Shown here: positions 33,924-41,747 of the stretch, one piece after another
How positions within the stretch are numbered: position 1 is the stretch's first letter
Layout: each line of letters opens with the position of its first letter
From: Bog-473 sp963726135
GTDB lineage: Bacteria; Actinomycetota; Acidimicrobiia; Acidimicrobiales; RAAP-2
DNA length: 64,000 nucleotides
Reading direction: 5' to 3'
NCBI GenBank assembly: GCA_963726135.1
Contig: CAVSBE010000008.1
Coordinates: forward strand, 1,550,001-1,614,000
Translations under genes and position numbers: made by a program
Notes under the pieces: model-generated
What the model was told of the DNA's origin: nothing
Database searches by the model: none
What the model saw: only the letters and a program-made list of their open reading frames with translations

Positions 33924-35003
33924 TCAGGCAGCCAGCTCGGCGACAACGACGGAGATGTTGTCGCGACCGCCATGAGTCATTGCCCTTTGAATCAGGGCAT
34001 CGACGATTTCGGCAGGGTCACGAGCTCCTGCCACGGCACTGGCGATCTCATCGCTGGACAACTCGTTGAACAGGCCGTCACTACAAAGGACGACTCGGTC
34101 TCCCTTCTCGACTGCAACGGCTCTGCGGTCAATCTCGACGTCTGTCGCGACGCCCAGTGCTCGGGTGAGGACCCCGTGATACGGGTGCTGAGCGGCCTCC
34201 TCCTCCCGCAACTCTCCGCACTCAATGAGTTCGGCCGTCACGCTGTGGTCCTTGGTTAGCTGACGCAGCGCACCCTCATGCCATAGATAGGCCCGGCTAT
34301 CGCCAACGTTGACGAGTGCGATCTGTCCGGTCGTTAGGAATCCAGCCGCGCAGATCGTGGTGCCCATGCCCTCCAAGCCGGGTTGGGCGAGGGCGCGATC
34401 TCGGATCGCCCAGTTCGCGGCACGTACCGCGGCTTCAAGCTCGTCCTCTGATTGACCCGTAAACACCGCAGAAACCACACCTGCCACGACATTCGCTGCG
34501 ATCTCGCCGCCTGGGTGTCCTCCCATCCCGTCGGCGACGAGCGCAAGACGATCACTGCTGACGATGACATCTTCGTTGTTCTCGCGCAGCAGACCGATGT
34601 CTGTACGACCCGCCGTTCGCAGTGTGGTCATGAGTCTCTCCTTGGGGTCTGGGTTGTCAAATCGAAACAGTGGGTCCTCACTCGCTGTGAGGAGACGGCG
34701 GGCAAGGGTGAGGGCTTCCTGGCGGTGGTTCGCATCGGATTGGAGCTGTCTTGCCCAGGCATCGAGGTGGTCTTGAGAGGGCTGACGCAAAAAGGCGCGA
34801 ATCTCCGTGAGCGGAATGCCAGCTTGACGGAGCGCATCGATCACCTTGGCGTCAGCCAACTGGGCTGGCGAGTAGTAGCGATACCCCGAACCCGGGTCGA
34901 CTGCTGCCGGAGCGAGGATGCCCTCGGCTGCATAAGTCCTGAGCCGTTTGGCCGAGAGGCCAGAGCGGTCTGAGAACTCGCCTATTGGCATGAGGTCTGC
35001 CAC
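33924..35003 (-). CDS. MerR-type DNA-binding domain fused to PP2C Ser/Thr phosphatase
   Basis: An unusual fusion of 359 residues. Residues about 5-115 are a MerR-family winged helix with dimer helix (MPIGEFSDRSGLSAKRLRTY, GYRYYSPAQLADAKVIDALR, GIPLTEIRAFL). Residues about 125-359 are a PP2C/PPM phosphatase (TDIGLLRENNEDVIV, ALVADGMGGHPGGEIAANVV, VNVGDSRAYLWHEG, VLCSDGLFNELSSDE, GGRDNISVVVAEL), with the metal-binding aspartates in place. The start is GTG 35003 or ATG 34991. It may couple a phosphatase state to transcription, but no operator was found. It is free-standing between repeat copies H and I. Confidence 0.92.
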   Translation of the reverse strand: MADLMPIGEFSDRSGLSAKRLRTYAAEGILAPAAVDPGSGYRYYSPAQLADAKVIDALRQAGIPLTEIRAFLRQPSQDHLDAWARQLQSDANHRQEALTLARRLLTASEDPLFRFDNPDPKERLMTTLRTAGRTDIGLLRENNEDVIVSSDRLALVADGMGGHPGGEIAANVVAGVVSAVFTGQSEDELEAAVRAANWAIRDRALAQPGLEGMGTTICAAGFLTTGQIALVNVGDSRAYLWHEGALRQLTKDHSVTAELIECGELREEEAAQHPYHGVLTRALGVATDVEIDRRAVAVEKGDRVVLCSDGLFNELSSDEIASAVAGARDPAEIVDALIQRAMTHGGRDNISVVVAELAA

Positions 35004-35222
35004 AACATGAAGCTTGAACCCTGACCGATGGTGAGAGTCAAGTGTTGGGCCGCGAAAGGATATCCACGCAGCGATTGGCTTCGTCGGTCTGGTGACTGGC
35101 GAGCACTGTCCAGGACTTGTCGAGCCGTGTTGACAGGAAGGGCATACTATTCACGCGATTCCGCAGTGATGGCTGCCTCGCCACGTGAAGGTGCCCTCGA
35201 ATGTCGAGTGCAATCCCGCTCC

Positions 35223-35256
35223 CGGACTGCCCCGTTCGCCGGGTGTGGGTCACCAG
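35223..35256 (+). repeat. Dispersed palindrome, copy I
   Basis: CGGACTGCCCCGTTCGCCGG then GTGTGGGTCACC; clear left arm and core, no right arm. It ends two bases before the GNAT gene's stop. Confidence 0.75.
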
Positions 35257-35257
35257 T

Positions 35258-35767
35258 TCACCTCGATACGAAGACTCGCTCGTATTCAACAGCCGGGAAG
35301 GTAAGGCCATCCCAGGTTGTCTCCACTCGCTGATTTCCCGTCAGCGTCCATCCAGCCTTGGTGTAGAAGCTGCGTGCCCGACCGGCCCCTGAGTGAGTCC
35401 AGAGGATTGCTCGGTTGAACGATTCAGACAGCGATGCTGCGGCCTCACCCATGAGGGGTTGAGCAGCACCCGTCCCCCAGGAGGTCGGGTGCACGTAGAG
35501 GCCGTGGACCTCGCCGAGTTGGTCGTTCTCCGAGGCCGGTCCGAAGTGAATGAACCCGACAACCTCTCCGTCTACGTCAGCGACCAGCAAGGTTCCACCG
35601 AGTGCTGGATCGCCGACGAGTCCCGCCCACATGCGACGGCGGATATCCACCGCAGGATCCAGTTGGGCGTCGGAGAACAAGTCTCCATAACCCATTCGCC
35701 AGGCCTCTGCGTGTGCCTCGCCAATGCTCTCGGCGTCATCAGGAGTGGCATCTCGGACGAACGGCAC
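35258..35767 (-). CDS. GNAT-family N-acetyltransferase
   Basis: Acetyltransferase of 169 residues. VPFVRDATPDDAESIGEAHA, EAWRMGYGDLFSDAQLDP, GFIHFGPASEN, VHGLYVHPTSWGTGAAQPLM (motif A; the usual Q/RxxGxG reads TSWGTGAAQ) and WTHSGAGRARSFYTKAGWTL (motif B) are in normal order. The frame is open to 35854, but that extension crosses repeat copy J; GTG 35767 puts the fold at the N-terminus. Activity with acetyl-CoA is expected; the acceptor is unknown. It is a one-gene unit between repeat copies I and J. Confidence 0.88.
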   Translation of the reverse strand: MPFVRDATPDDAESIGEAHAEAWRMGYGDLFSDAQLDPAVDIRRRMWAGLVGDPALGGTLLVADVDGEVVGFIHFGPASENDQLGEVHGLYVHPTSWGTGAAQPLMGEAAASLSESFNRAILWTHSGAGRARSFYTKAGWTLTGNQRVETTWDGLTFPAVEYERVFVSR

Positions 35768-35814
35768 TCCCAAATCATGCCCTGTTACGTCAGATGGGCC
35801 GAGGGGGCCTGCTC

Positions 35815-35866
35815 GGGATGCCCCCGTACGCCGCGAGGGTGGGCACTTCGGCACGAGTGGGCAGTC
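35815..35866 (+). repeat. Dispersed palindrome, copy J
   Basis: GGGATGCCCCCGTACGCCGC with right half GGGCACTTCGGCACGAGTGG and GCAGTC. Both arms are present (GGGATGCCC / GGGCAGTC). Confidence 0.85.
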
Positions 35867-35916
35867 GGAGGATGGATCACGGTCGACCGCTTACCGCACG
35901 CGTTACAGCGTTCTGG

Positions 35917-36743
35917 CTACTGGGGTTTTCTCGCTCGCACGAAGGCGCTCATCACAGCGCCGTCCAGCTCGTCGATGGTCGCGTCCAAGTCCAACGTCGC
36001 CGGCAGATCCTCCGATTGCTGGAGATCCTCGGCCATCCGGGTGATGTCTGCGCGGTCGAAGACGTAAACTGATTCGACAACGATCAGCTCGAAGCCAGCC
36101 ACCGCCAACTGGTCCACGTATTCATCCTCGTGGAGAGCGCCGGCGACACAACCGGTCCACAGCCCCATCGCCGCCGTGACCTGGTCAGGGAGATGCCGAC
36201 GCAGCACGATATCCGAGAGAGCGAGGCGTCCGCCCGGCTTGAGCACTCGGAAGGCCTCGCAGAAGACAGCGGGCTTGTCGGCCGAGAGGTTCACCACGCA
36301 GTTCGAGATGATCACGTCGATCGCTCCGTCGGGCAACGGGATCGCTTCCATCGTCCCCTCGAGGAACTCGGCGTTCTCCACTTGGGCCTCGGCTCTGTTC
36401 TTTCTCGCCAGTTCGAGCATCTCCGGCGTCATGTCCAAGCCGTAGGCCTTGCCCGACGGGGCCACCCGGCGGGCCGAGAGAAGCACGTCGATGCCGCCGC
36501 CCGAGCCAAGGTCGAGGACGACCTGTCCTGGGTGCAGATCGGCCAGCTGCGTGGGATTGCCACATCCGAGGGAGGCAGCCAGGGCCCCTCCGGCAGCGCC
36601 TCGGTGGCGTCCTCTCCGTAGAGGGTCCGGCCGATCAGGTCGTCGGCAGCGCCGGTAGGACCGCAGCAGCTTTCAACAGCCCGTGCTGCTTTCGCGTAGT
36701 GGTCACGCACGGCCACTTTGATGTCGGCGTCTCGTTCGCTCAG
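35917..36743 (-). pseudogene. arsM: Arsenite methyltransferase, one-base frameshift
   Basis: A SAM-dependent As(III) methyltransferase of about 275 residues when the frame is repaired. Part 1 (from 36743) reads SERDADIKVAVRDHYAKAAR, AVESCCGPTGAADDL. Part 2 continues in the next frame with ALAASLGCGNPTQLADLHPG, VVLDLGSGGGIDVLLSARR and GLDMTPEMLELARKN. Landmark cysteines are present in ESCCGP, ISNCVVNLS and WTGCVAGAL. The break is at about 36588 in a GAGGGGCCC run where one base is missing. The likely start is CTG 36743 (overlap CTGA with the upstream stop) behind a strong GGAGGAG. It is the third gene of an arsR-dinB-arsM operon. An assembly error is a real alternative. Confidence 0.78.
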
Positions 36744-37354
36744 GGACGGGACTCCTCCCTTGAAGGCCCGGCGTCGACCTGGCCCTGATTGTGGTCGCCG
36801 TCGAGCGTCAGCTGTCGCCGGTGGAACTCGAAGTGCTGGGTTGGGTAGTGGTACACGTCCACCAGCGTCATCACGTCCTTGAAGAAGGGATCCCAATGTG
36901 TCGGGAAGACCATCGACCGGGTCATGGCATGGCTGCCTTCGCAGGACAGCCGATGTTCGAGCGCGGCGATCACGGCATCGAACCTGGCCGCCATGCGGTC
37001 GCCTCGGTAGACGAGGGCTCCGGCGACAGATCCCCAGTAGTTGACAGCGTTGAACGGTCGAATGGCCGCATCTAACAGTGCGGCATACCCGCGCCCGATC
37101 CCAGCGGGAAGCCGGCTGATCAGCTTCACGAGCGGCAGGAGCGTCCGCGCGACCAGGTAGCCGAACATTATGTGGAAGAGCAGTTGCTGGTTCGTCCACC
37201 GGGTGCCGTGGGTGGGACCGCCCAGGTCGGAATCGGAGGCCATGGTGAGCAGTCCGTGGAAATCCGCCTGTGCGCGCTCGAGTTCGAGCCGGAGAGCGCT
37301 GCGCTCGTACGGCCAGTCCTTCACCGTCGCATCTTTGCCGATACCGGCGCTCAT
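36740..37354 (-). CDS. DinB-like four-helix protein
   Basis: Protein of 204 residues with the DinB/YfiT-type helical bundle. RSALRLELERAQADFHGLLT, LGGPTHGTRWTNQQLLFHIM (the first histidine region of the metal site) and RSMVFPTHWDPFFKDVMTLV then DVYHYPTQHFEFHRRQLTL (later histidines) fit a metal-binding DinB_2 member. Such proteins often act as thiol-dependent S-transferases or detoxification enzymes. ATG 37354 overlaps the ArsR stop as ATGA, and its own stop overlaps the arsM CTG start as CTGA. The three genes are therefore translationally coupled. Its role in arsenic or toxic metabolite resistance is inferred from context only. Confidence 0.8.
   Translation of the reverse strand: MSAGIGKDATVKDWPYERSALRLELERAQADFHGLLTMASDSDLGGPTHGTRWTNQQLLFHIMFGYLVARTLLPLVKLISRLPAGIGRGYAALLDAAIRPFNAVNYWGSVAGALVYRGDRMAARFDAVIAALEHRLSCEGSHAMTRSMVFPTHWDPFFKDVMTLVDVYHYPTQHFEFHRRQLTLDGDHNQGQVDAGPSREESRP
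36752..36758 (-). promoter_or_regulatory. Strong Shine-Dalgarno supporting a CTG start of arsM
   Basis: GGAGGAG lies eight bases before CTG 36743. No ATG, GTG or TTG exists at this position in the arsM frame, and homologous proteins begin MSERD-like. This favours a rare CTG start, or a mutated ATG, for arsM. Confidence 0.55.
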
Positions 37355-37794
37355 CTACGACTCGCGCCTGCTCGACGAGCGTTGCGCGACGAATCCTTCG
37401 GGTGATCGTCCTGCCACGGGGGTGTGCATGCCGCCAGTTGTGGGTCGTAGCGCGGGAGCACTCCCATGATGAGTTCGGCCGCCGAGGGGAATCGCTCGAG
37501 ACAGCGCTCGTTCACGCCGAACAGGGTGGTGTTGGCCTGACGCTGCGAGTGCACGAACCCCGTTTCGGCCAGCACTTTGAGGTGATGCGAAACCGTCGAC
37601 TGCCCGATGTCGACCCGGCCGACGAGTTCGCCGACGGTCATCGGACCACCGGCCGTGGCCAGGCAGTTGAGCAGTAGAACCCTCGAGGGATCGCCTGGGA
37701 TACGTCGGCACCCAAGGGGGCCCGCCTCTCGGTGTGCTCTCGTCCAAGACCGGTCCCCGTCCAACGGGATCAAACACATAGTCCCGGATTTCAT
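37351..37794 (-). CDS. ArsR-family transcriptional regulator
   Basis: Winged-helix metalloregulator type repressor. DPSRVLLLNCLATAGGPMTV, GELVGRVDIGQSTVSHHLKV (recognition helix) and LAETGFVHSQRQANTTLFGV make up the DNA-binding domain. A cysteine pair is not in the classical ELCVCDL position, but Cys occurs in LLNCLA and ERCLERF and near the end. The N-terminal 35 residues (from ATG 37794) are poorly typical and the true start may be later. First gene of the arsR-dinB-arsM operon, divergent from the small gene at 37867, with about 70 bp between them as the likely operator region. Confidence 0.83.
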   Translation of the reverse strand: MKSGTMCLIPLDGDRSWTRAHREAGPLGCRRIPGDPSRVLLLNCLATAGGPMTVGELVGRVDIGQSTVSHHLKVLAETGFVHSQRQANTTLFGVNERCLERFPSAAELIMGVLPRYDPQLAACTPPWQDDHPKDSSRNARRAGASRR

Positions 37795-37866
37795 GAGATC
37801 GGTGCCCGCTTCGTTGCCACCAAAGATGAACTACCGTCATTGGTGACCATATAGACGGAGGACCCC

Positions 37867-38133
37867 ATGCCGACCATAATCGGGCACCACGACATCTCGA
37901 AGGGTAAGGACCACTGGCTGAACTCGCCCAAGCGCGAAGAGCTTTTCGGCCCGCTCGGCGTCACCAACATCCGGACGTTCGTGAGCCCCGACGACCCGAC
38001 GAAGGTGGCGGTCCTCATGGACGTTCCTGACATGGACGCATTCGCTTCCGCGATGCAGTCCGAAGCGGCCGCCGAGGCCATGAACCACGATGGGGTTCTG
38101 CCCGAGACGATGGTGATCCTCGTCGAGGGATAG
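37867..38133 (+). CDS. Small hypothetical protein, likely dimeric alpha/beta barrel
   Basis: An 88-residue protein, PTIIGHHDISKGKDHWLNSP, LGVTNIRTFVSPDDPTKVAV, LMDVPDMDAFASAMQSEAAA and DGVLPETMVILVEG. The alternating strands and the 'MDVPDMDAF...M.SEAAAEAM..DGVLPET' pattern are common in actinobacterial hypothetical proteins. ATG 37867 has GGAGG at ideal spacing. It is divergent from the ArsR-type gene and may share its operator. The function is not known; a stress or monooxygenase-like ligand-binding role would be a guess. Confidence 0.8.
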   Translation: MPTIIGHHDISKGKDHWLNSPKREELFGPLGVTNIRTFVSPDDPTKVAVLMDVPDMDAFASAMQSEAAAEAMNHDGVLPETMVILVEG

Positions 38134-38205
38134 TCGAGCGTTCCGAGCATCATGCCGTGTTTGTCACAACCGGGTGCCTCCGAACCCCGGTGATGAGACA
38201 GTTGA

Positions 38206-38708
38206 TCAGAGTGACGGCGGCAGGTCGACGCCGAAACGAACTGCCAAGCGGCCCATGTCTTCTCGATCTCGATCCCGGGCGCGTAGCCGCGGTGGTGCTC
38301 GAGTTGCAGTTCAGCGCTCAGACATGGAACCGCCACGTCCATGATCCTCCCGACCGTGAACCCAAGGGCAGGATACGGGCAATCCGAGCCGTCCGGAGCC
38401 GCCCCAACCTGCCATTCCGTTCCGACTTCGTCGAAGGTGATTGGGATGAAGGTCGACCTGCCGACCCTCTGCTGACCTCAGGACCACACGGACCGGTGAC
38501 ACATCCTCACTGACCGAATAGCCGAGGCTGGAGAGGCACTCGAACACTGCTCCGATCGCGCCCCCAGTTCGACGACGAGATCCAGATCAGCGTGGGGTCG
38601 CGTGACTTCTCCGAGCAAAGCGTCAGTTCCCCAGCCACCGTCGATCCGCACCCGAAGGTTCCCCTCTTGAAGGGCGGCAATGACCGTCAGAACCTCATCC
38701 GGCTGCAC
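38206..38708 (-). pseudogene. Aminoglycoside 2''-nucleotidyltransferase-like gene, multiply frameshifted
   Basis: The minus strand reads MQPDEVLTVIAALQEGNLRV, RIDGGWGTDALLGEVTRPHA then DLDLVVE, the GGWG...DxD core of ANT(2'')/LinB-type nucleotidyltransferases. It continues in a second frame with VFECLSSLGYSVSEDVSPVR and EGRQVDLHP, in a third with ITFDEVGTEWQVGAAPDGSD then MDVAVPCLSAELQLEHHRGY, and ends in a further frame with RDRDREDMGRLAVRFGVDLP before TGA 38206. Three frameshifts interrupt an otherwise complete gene of normal length (about 168 residues). Catalytic residues in DLDLVV are intact. A truly dead gene is likelier here than three sequencing errors, but not proved. Confidence 0.7.
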
Positions 38709-38795
38709 TCCAACCTTCTAGCTCACGGCCCGGCGTTGGGCGTCCTAACCCGCGGGATGCGGGCGACGCACAGCTGAGTGCGACAGGCCCGCTCC

Positions 38796-39317
38796 TCAGC
38801 CCGCCCGGGCTTCCCTAGCTTCCTTGAACTTTCGGTGCTGCTCAAGGATGTGCTCATGCGAGGCACCGCCGGTCGGTACGTACGGGTGGTGGTGTCGGCA
38901 CAGGATGTACGGGGTTCCTTCTAGCGTGTGATGGCCAATTCTCCAACATCCCTTGGTGTGACAATTGACCTTACGAGCACCCGCGTATACCCCAATGCCG
39001 ACCGCACTTATGAGTGTCGCCTCACCTAGGTCGGAACCAAAACCCGACCAGAAGTTGTAATACCGATCCGGGCCCCCATTGAGGATACCGGTATGAAGCG
39101 CAAGCCAATGTCTTACCGTTCCGAAGAACGCGATGATGAGGGCGAGTCCAACGACGCAAAGCACGAGGAGCAGGCCAAGAAGAATCTTCTTCGCAGGGCG
39201 CGTTCCACCGGGGTCGGCGTTGGGCAGGGACCCGTCGCCGCTTCCCGTCGGAGTTGTCGAGGCGACCGGGGAAGTCCCCGCCTGAGGAGTCGTCGCATGG
39301 TCGGACATGGTGAACAA
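38796..39317 (-). CDS. Membrane protein, hypothetical, with C-terminal Cys/His motif
   Basis: A 173-residue protein. The N-terminal 40 residues are Ser/Thr/Pro-rich; one transmembrane helix lies at about 45-68 (KKILLGLLLVLCVVGLALII) and a second hydrophobic patch (DLGEATLISAVGIGVYAG) at about 95-112. The cytoplasmic tail KVNCHTKGCWRIGHHTLEGT then PYILCRHHHPYVPTGGAS has a Cys/His cluster (C-H-x3-C...H-H...C-x-H-H-H) that could bind metal. This layout recurs in actinobacterial and phage hypothetical proteins. Its start overlaps the divergent gene at 39307 by about ten bases. Confidence 0.75.
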   Translation of the reverse strand: MFTMSDHATTPQAGTSPVASTTPTGSGDGSLPNADPGGTRPAKKILLGLLLVLCVVGLALIIAFFGTVRHWLALHTGILNGGPDRYYNFWSGFGSDLGEATLISAVGIGVYAGARKVNCHTKGCWRIGHHTLEGTPYILCRHHHPYVPTGGASHEHILEQHRKFKEAREARAG

Positions 39318-39744
39318 GTCTACGGTTCACCTGAAGCGGTCATGGGGACTACCCCGTTCGTCGATGCTCCCTCTGTTTGGCGAACCCCAGGGAGACGGAA
39401 AGCGCGAAGTTCTCAAAGGTCGCTTAATCTGGTTGGCAACGCGTGCTCTACGCAACGGTATAGATGTCATCTTGGACTTCGGAGTCTGGACGAAGAACGA
39501 GCGATCAGCTCTCAAGTTTCTCGCTGCCTCGACGGGAGCGTCTTGGAAGCTCGTCTACCTCGAGATCAACGTTGAAGAGCTGAAGCGCCGCCATGGCGAG
39601 CGCATCTCTCACACGCCTGCATCGACCTTTCCGATGAGCGAAGATGACCTCGAAGAGTTCCTGCGGCTGTTCGAGGCGCCAGACGATGCCGAGCGGCACG
39701 TACTCAACCCGAATATGCCGGATTCAGATCATCGCTTGGCGTAG
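39307..39744 (+). CDS. AAA/zeta-toxin-like kinase fragment lacking the P-loop
   Basis: PLFGEPQGDGKREVLKGRLI, WLATRALRNGIDVILDFGVW and TKNERSALKFLAASTGASWK then LVYLEINVEELKRRH match the middle and C-terminal parts of small AAA_33/zeta-type P-loop kinases. The N-terminal G-x4-GKT/S loop and the first strand are missing. The first 19 codons (MVNKSTVHLKRSWGLPRSS) are not family-like, so a start at ATG 39364 is possible. Without a P-loop it should not bind ATP. It is probably a truncated gene. Its end overlaps the convergent cupin gene by 16 bp. Confidence 0.65.
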   Translation: MVNKSTVHLKRSWGLPRSSMLPLFGEPQGDGKREVLKGRLIWLATRALRNGIDVILDFGVWTKNERSALKFLAASTGASWKLVYLEINVEELKRRHGERISHTPASTFPMSEDDLEEFLRLFEAPDDAERHVLNPNMPDSDHRLA

Positions 39745-40090
39745 TCGGCGTATCCCTGCCAATCGATCACCACGCAGGGCTCGTTGCCTACGACCCACGC
39801 GTCATGCCCAGGTGCCATGATCGCAAAATCTCCAGGACCGTATTCCATCTCTTCACCGTCGTCCATGATCACCTTCATCCGTCCGGAGACGAAGTATCCC
39901 GTGTGGGCAGCCTGACAGCTGTTGGTCTTGGCGATCGGCTTGACGTGCTCTGACCACTTCCATCCTGGCAGAAAGGTTGCCCGACCAACCGCCCCACATC
40001 CGTATTGACCACCTCGAGCTGACCGGTGCCGGCCTCGAATGGCCGGGTCTCGTCGGGTGAGTCAAGGCTCTTGCGAATCAGTCCAGACAT
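39729..40090 (-). pseudogene. Cupin-domain protein, one-base frameshift
   Basis: ATG 40090, behind a good GGAGG, begins MSGLIRKSLDSPDETRPFEA then GTGQLEVVNTD. The rest is in another frame: GAVGRATFLPGWKWSEHVKP, IAKTNSCQAAHTGYFVSGRM, MDDGEEMEYGPGDFAIMAPG and HDAWVVGNEPCVVIDWQGYA ending DYAKR. The two halves make a complete small cupin of about 120 residues with the beta-barrel motifs (HTGYFVSGRM; GPGDFAIMAPGHDAW). The break is near 39990 in a GTGGGG run. This could be a sequencing indel. Confidence 0.7.
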
Positions 40091-40239
40091 CTTGACCTCC
40101 TGTGTGATCATCCCTCCTGGTGGAGGTGTCAACCCTCCTCTGGCGAGGCAATACACCGCACTCGTGCAAGACGTCTCAACTGAGAAGCAGGGTCTTCGAT
40201 TGCACCGTACCGCTAAGGGCATGCCATATCAATCGGTCT

Positions 40240-40455
40240 TCACGGAAGCGGCGCGCTCGGACTGCAGAGATCCATGACCAAGTCGATCCTTGAATCGGGT
40301 GCCCCTCCTCGCCGGGACTGTCGGACAGTTCGGCACATCTCTTCACCCTCCCAGTCGATGTCGACACCGCTCGCCGGCTTGAGCGAGGCTGCTCCGAGCC
40401 GTGGGTTCTCCGAGCGCCACAGATCCAAGGTCACGGTCGATTGAGACTCAGCCAT
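40240..40455 (-). other. Short ORF running into dispersed repeat K
   Basis: The minus strand from 40455 reads MAESQSTVTLDLWRSENPRL then GAASLKPASGVDIDWEGEEM, which looks coding, and then continues into repeat copy K (CRTVRQSRRGG). The native 3' end appears lost or replaced by the repeat. Function unknown. Confidence 0.35.
40297..40340 (+). repeat. Dispersed palindrome, copy K
   Basis: GGGTGCCCCTCCTCGCCGGG then ACTGTCGGACAGTTCGGCAC. The most rightward copy seen. TGTCGGACA is itself palindromic. Confidence 0.8.
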
Positions 40456-40578
40456 ATCTACAGGCTGTTAACCGCTCAGACACAGGAGATCCATGTGGAA
40501 ACTGAGCGGTCGACGGACGCACTCCGAGCCTCCCCAGGCACCCAGTGGCTGGCCGTTCCTTGCGCAGCTGGGGGTCTT

Positions 40579-40929
40579 CTAGCGAGCGCGCATACGACGG
40601 ACGCTCGCCTTCGCGTCGCCACATACCCTGCTCACGAGTTCCGCTGACGGACTATCAAACTCGATGCCAACCCGGACGGTCGTCCTGAGAGTCAGCTTGG
40701 CGTTGGTGACCTTGCCTTCAAGTCGGATGCTGGCCGAGTCACCGACCGCGGGAACATCGACAGAGATGTGACGGCCCACGAGCGAGTACGGCGAGGGGTG
40801 ATCGAGCGTGATGCCGACGCCGAGCATCGAGATGTCGACGACCCGGCACCTGGCGGCGAACTCCCCCTCAATCTGGCAGACCCCATCCCAGCCGGCAGGT
40901 TGACGTGGTACCCGACGACGAAACTGCAT
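40579..40929 (-). CDS. PilZ-domain protein (cyclic di-GMP receptor type)
   Basis: QFRRRVPRQPAGWDG carries the RxxxR-type arginine motif and CRVVDISMLGVGITLDHP the D/NxSxxG motif, the two c-di-GMP contacts of PilZ domains, followed by the beta barrel (HISVDVPAVGDSASIRLEGK, TTVRVGIEFDSPSAELVSRV). ATG 40929 has GGGAGGG about nine bases upstream and starts right at the domain. The frame is open to 41127, and another minus-strand frame upstream (VARLGELKEVTDQRLEAIGE) also looks coding, so a longer original protein with a frameshift is possible. It could link c-di-GMP to surface behaviour such as glycan output. Confidence 0.8.
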   Translation of the reverse strand: MQFRRRVPRQPAGWDGVCQIEGEFAARCRVVDISMLGVGITLDHPSPYSLVGRHISVDVPAVGDSASIRLEGKVTNAKLTLRTTVRVGIEFDSPSAELVSRVCGDAKASVRRMRAR

Positions 40930-41525
40930 TTGATTGACCCTCCCTCTCCCAGAAGTGTCTTTGGAAGCCAGCATCTGCACAACCATTGGAGCCATTCGCC
41001 AATCGCCTCGAGACGCTGGTCGGTGACTTCCTTGAGTTCCCCGAGTCGAGCCACCGTACGAGGAGCACAACCCGTCCCCGCCCCACGCCAAATATCGGCC
41101 AGAAGTCGAGGGTCTTGAGCGCATCACGGGTCCGCTGATGCATCACCGCCGTTGCAGAGCGGGCGATCACTGGCGCACGGCACCAGGGTCACCCAGGAGT
41201 TGCTTGGCCAATCCGACCCCTCGACCACCGCCCGATATGGCCTTCCGCCACGTCGGCCTCGGACTATCCCCATGGACTCGGACTGTGGCACCCTCATTAA
41301 ACCCCTAGTCATTGGTGCCCCAAGGAGGGCGTTGCATCACCCCTACTGCATCGGCGTACCGTCGGATGGGGACGCGCCGACCTCTCCCCCGTTTTCGGGC
41401 GTGGTCCTCTGGGGCCCGTTCGCACGCAATGGCCCCGACGAAGTCAATCCCCCCAACCCCCCACGGACGCTGGTGCGGGTTCGGGGGGTTCTTCGTGTGT
41501 GGGCGCAACGCGGCAACTGGCTCAA

Positions 41526-41747
41526 CCTGCGTATAACGTCCCCGGGTCGAGCCAGGGCGCCCCGAGGCGGCCCTCCCTGCGGAACCAGGAGTGGCTGTGC
41601 GGCGGTGTCATAGATCACCGATCGACGCCCCAGTCGGTCCGCGAGATCTGCGACGGCGGCGAGGGTCAGGCGGTCATCGAGGTGGAGATCATGGACGAAT
41701 GCAGCGGGTTGCTCCGGGGAATGCACCCTCGCATGGAACCTCTGCAA
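41526..41747 (-). pseudogene. 5' fragment of a cupin/JmjC-like gene
   Basis: FVHDLHLDDRLTLAAVADLA, DRLGRRSVIYDTAAQPLLVP and QGGPPRGALARPGDVIR match residues about 28-85 of the intact gene at 46184-47059 (FVHDLHLDRRVSPDAIADLA; VVPAGGPPRGVLERPGDVIR). After VIR the similarity stops. No start and no iron-binding core remain. Confidence 0.75.

Noticed and set aside
25171..40340. Dispersed palindromes as ordinary transcription terminators
   Set aside because: Several copies lie between divergent genes or upstream of starts (C, D, J), and none has a T tract. They also share a conserved core that a terminator would not need.
25171..40340. Confident call of integron attC sites
   Set aside because: The GTTRRRY / RYYYAAC core sites were not found and no integrase gene is in the window, so only 'attC-like' is supported.
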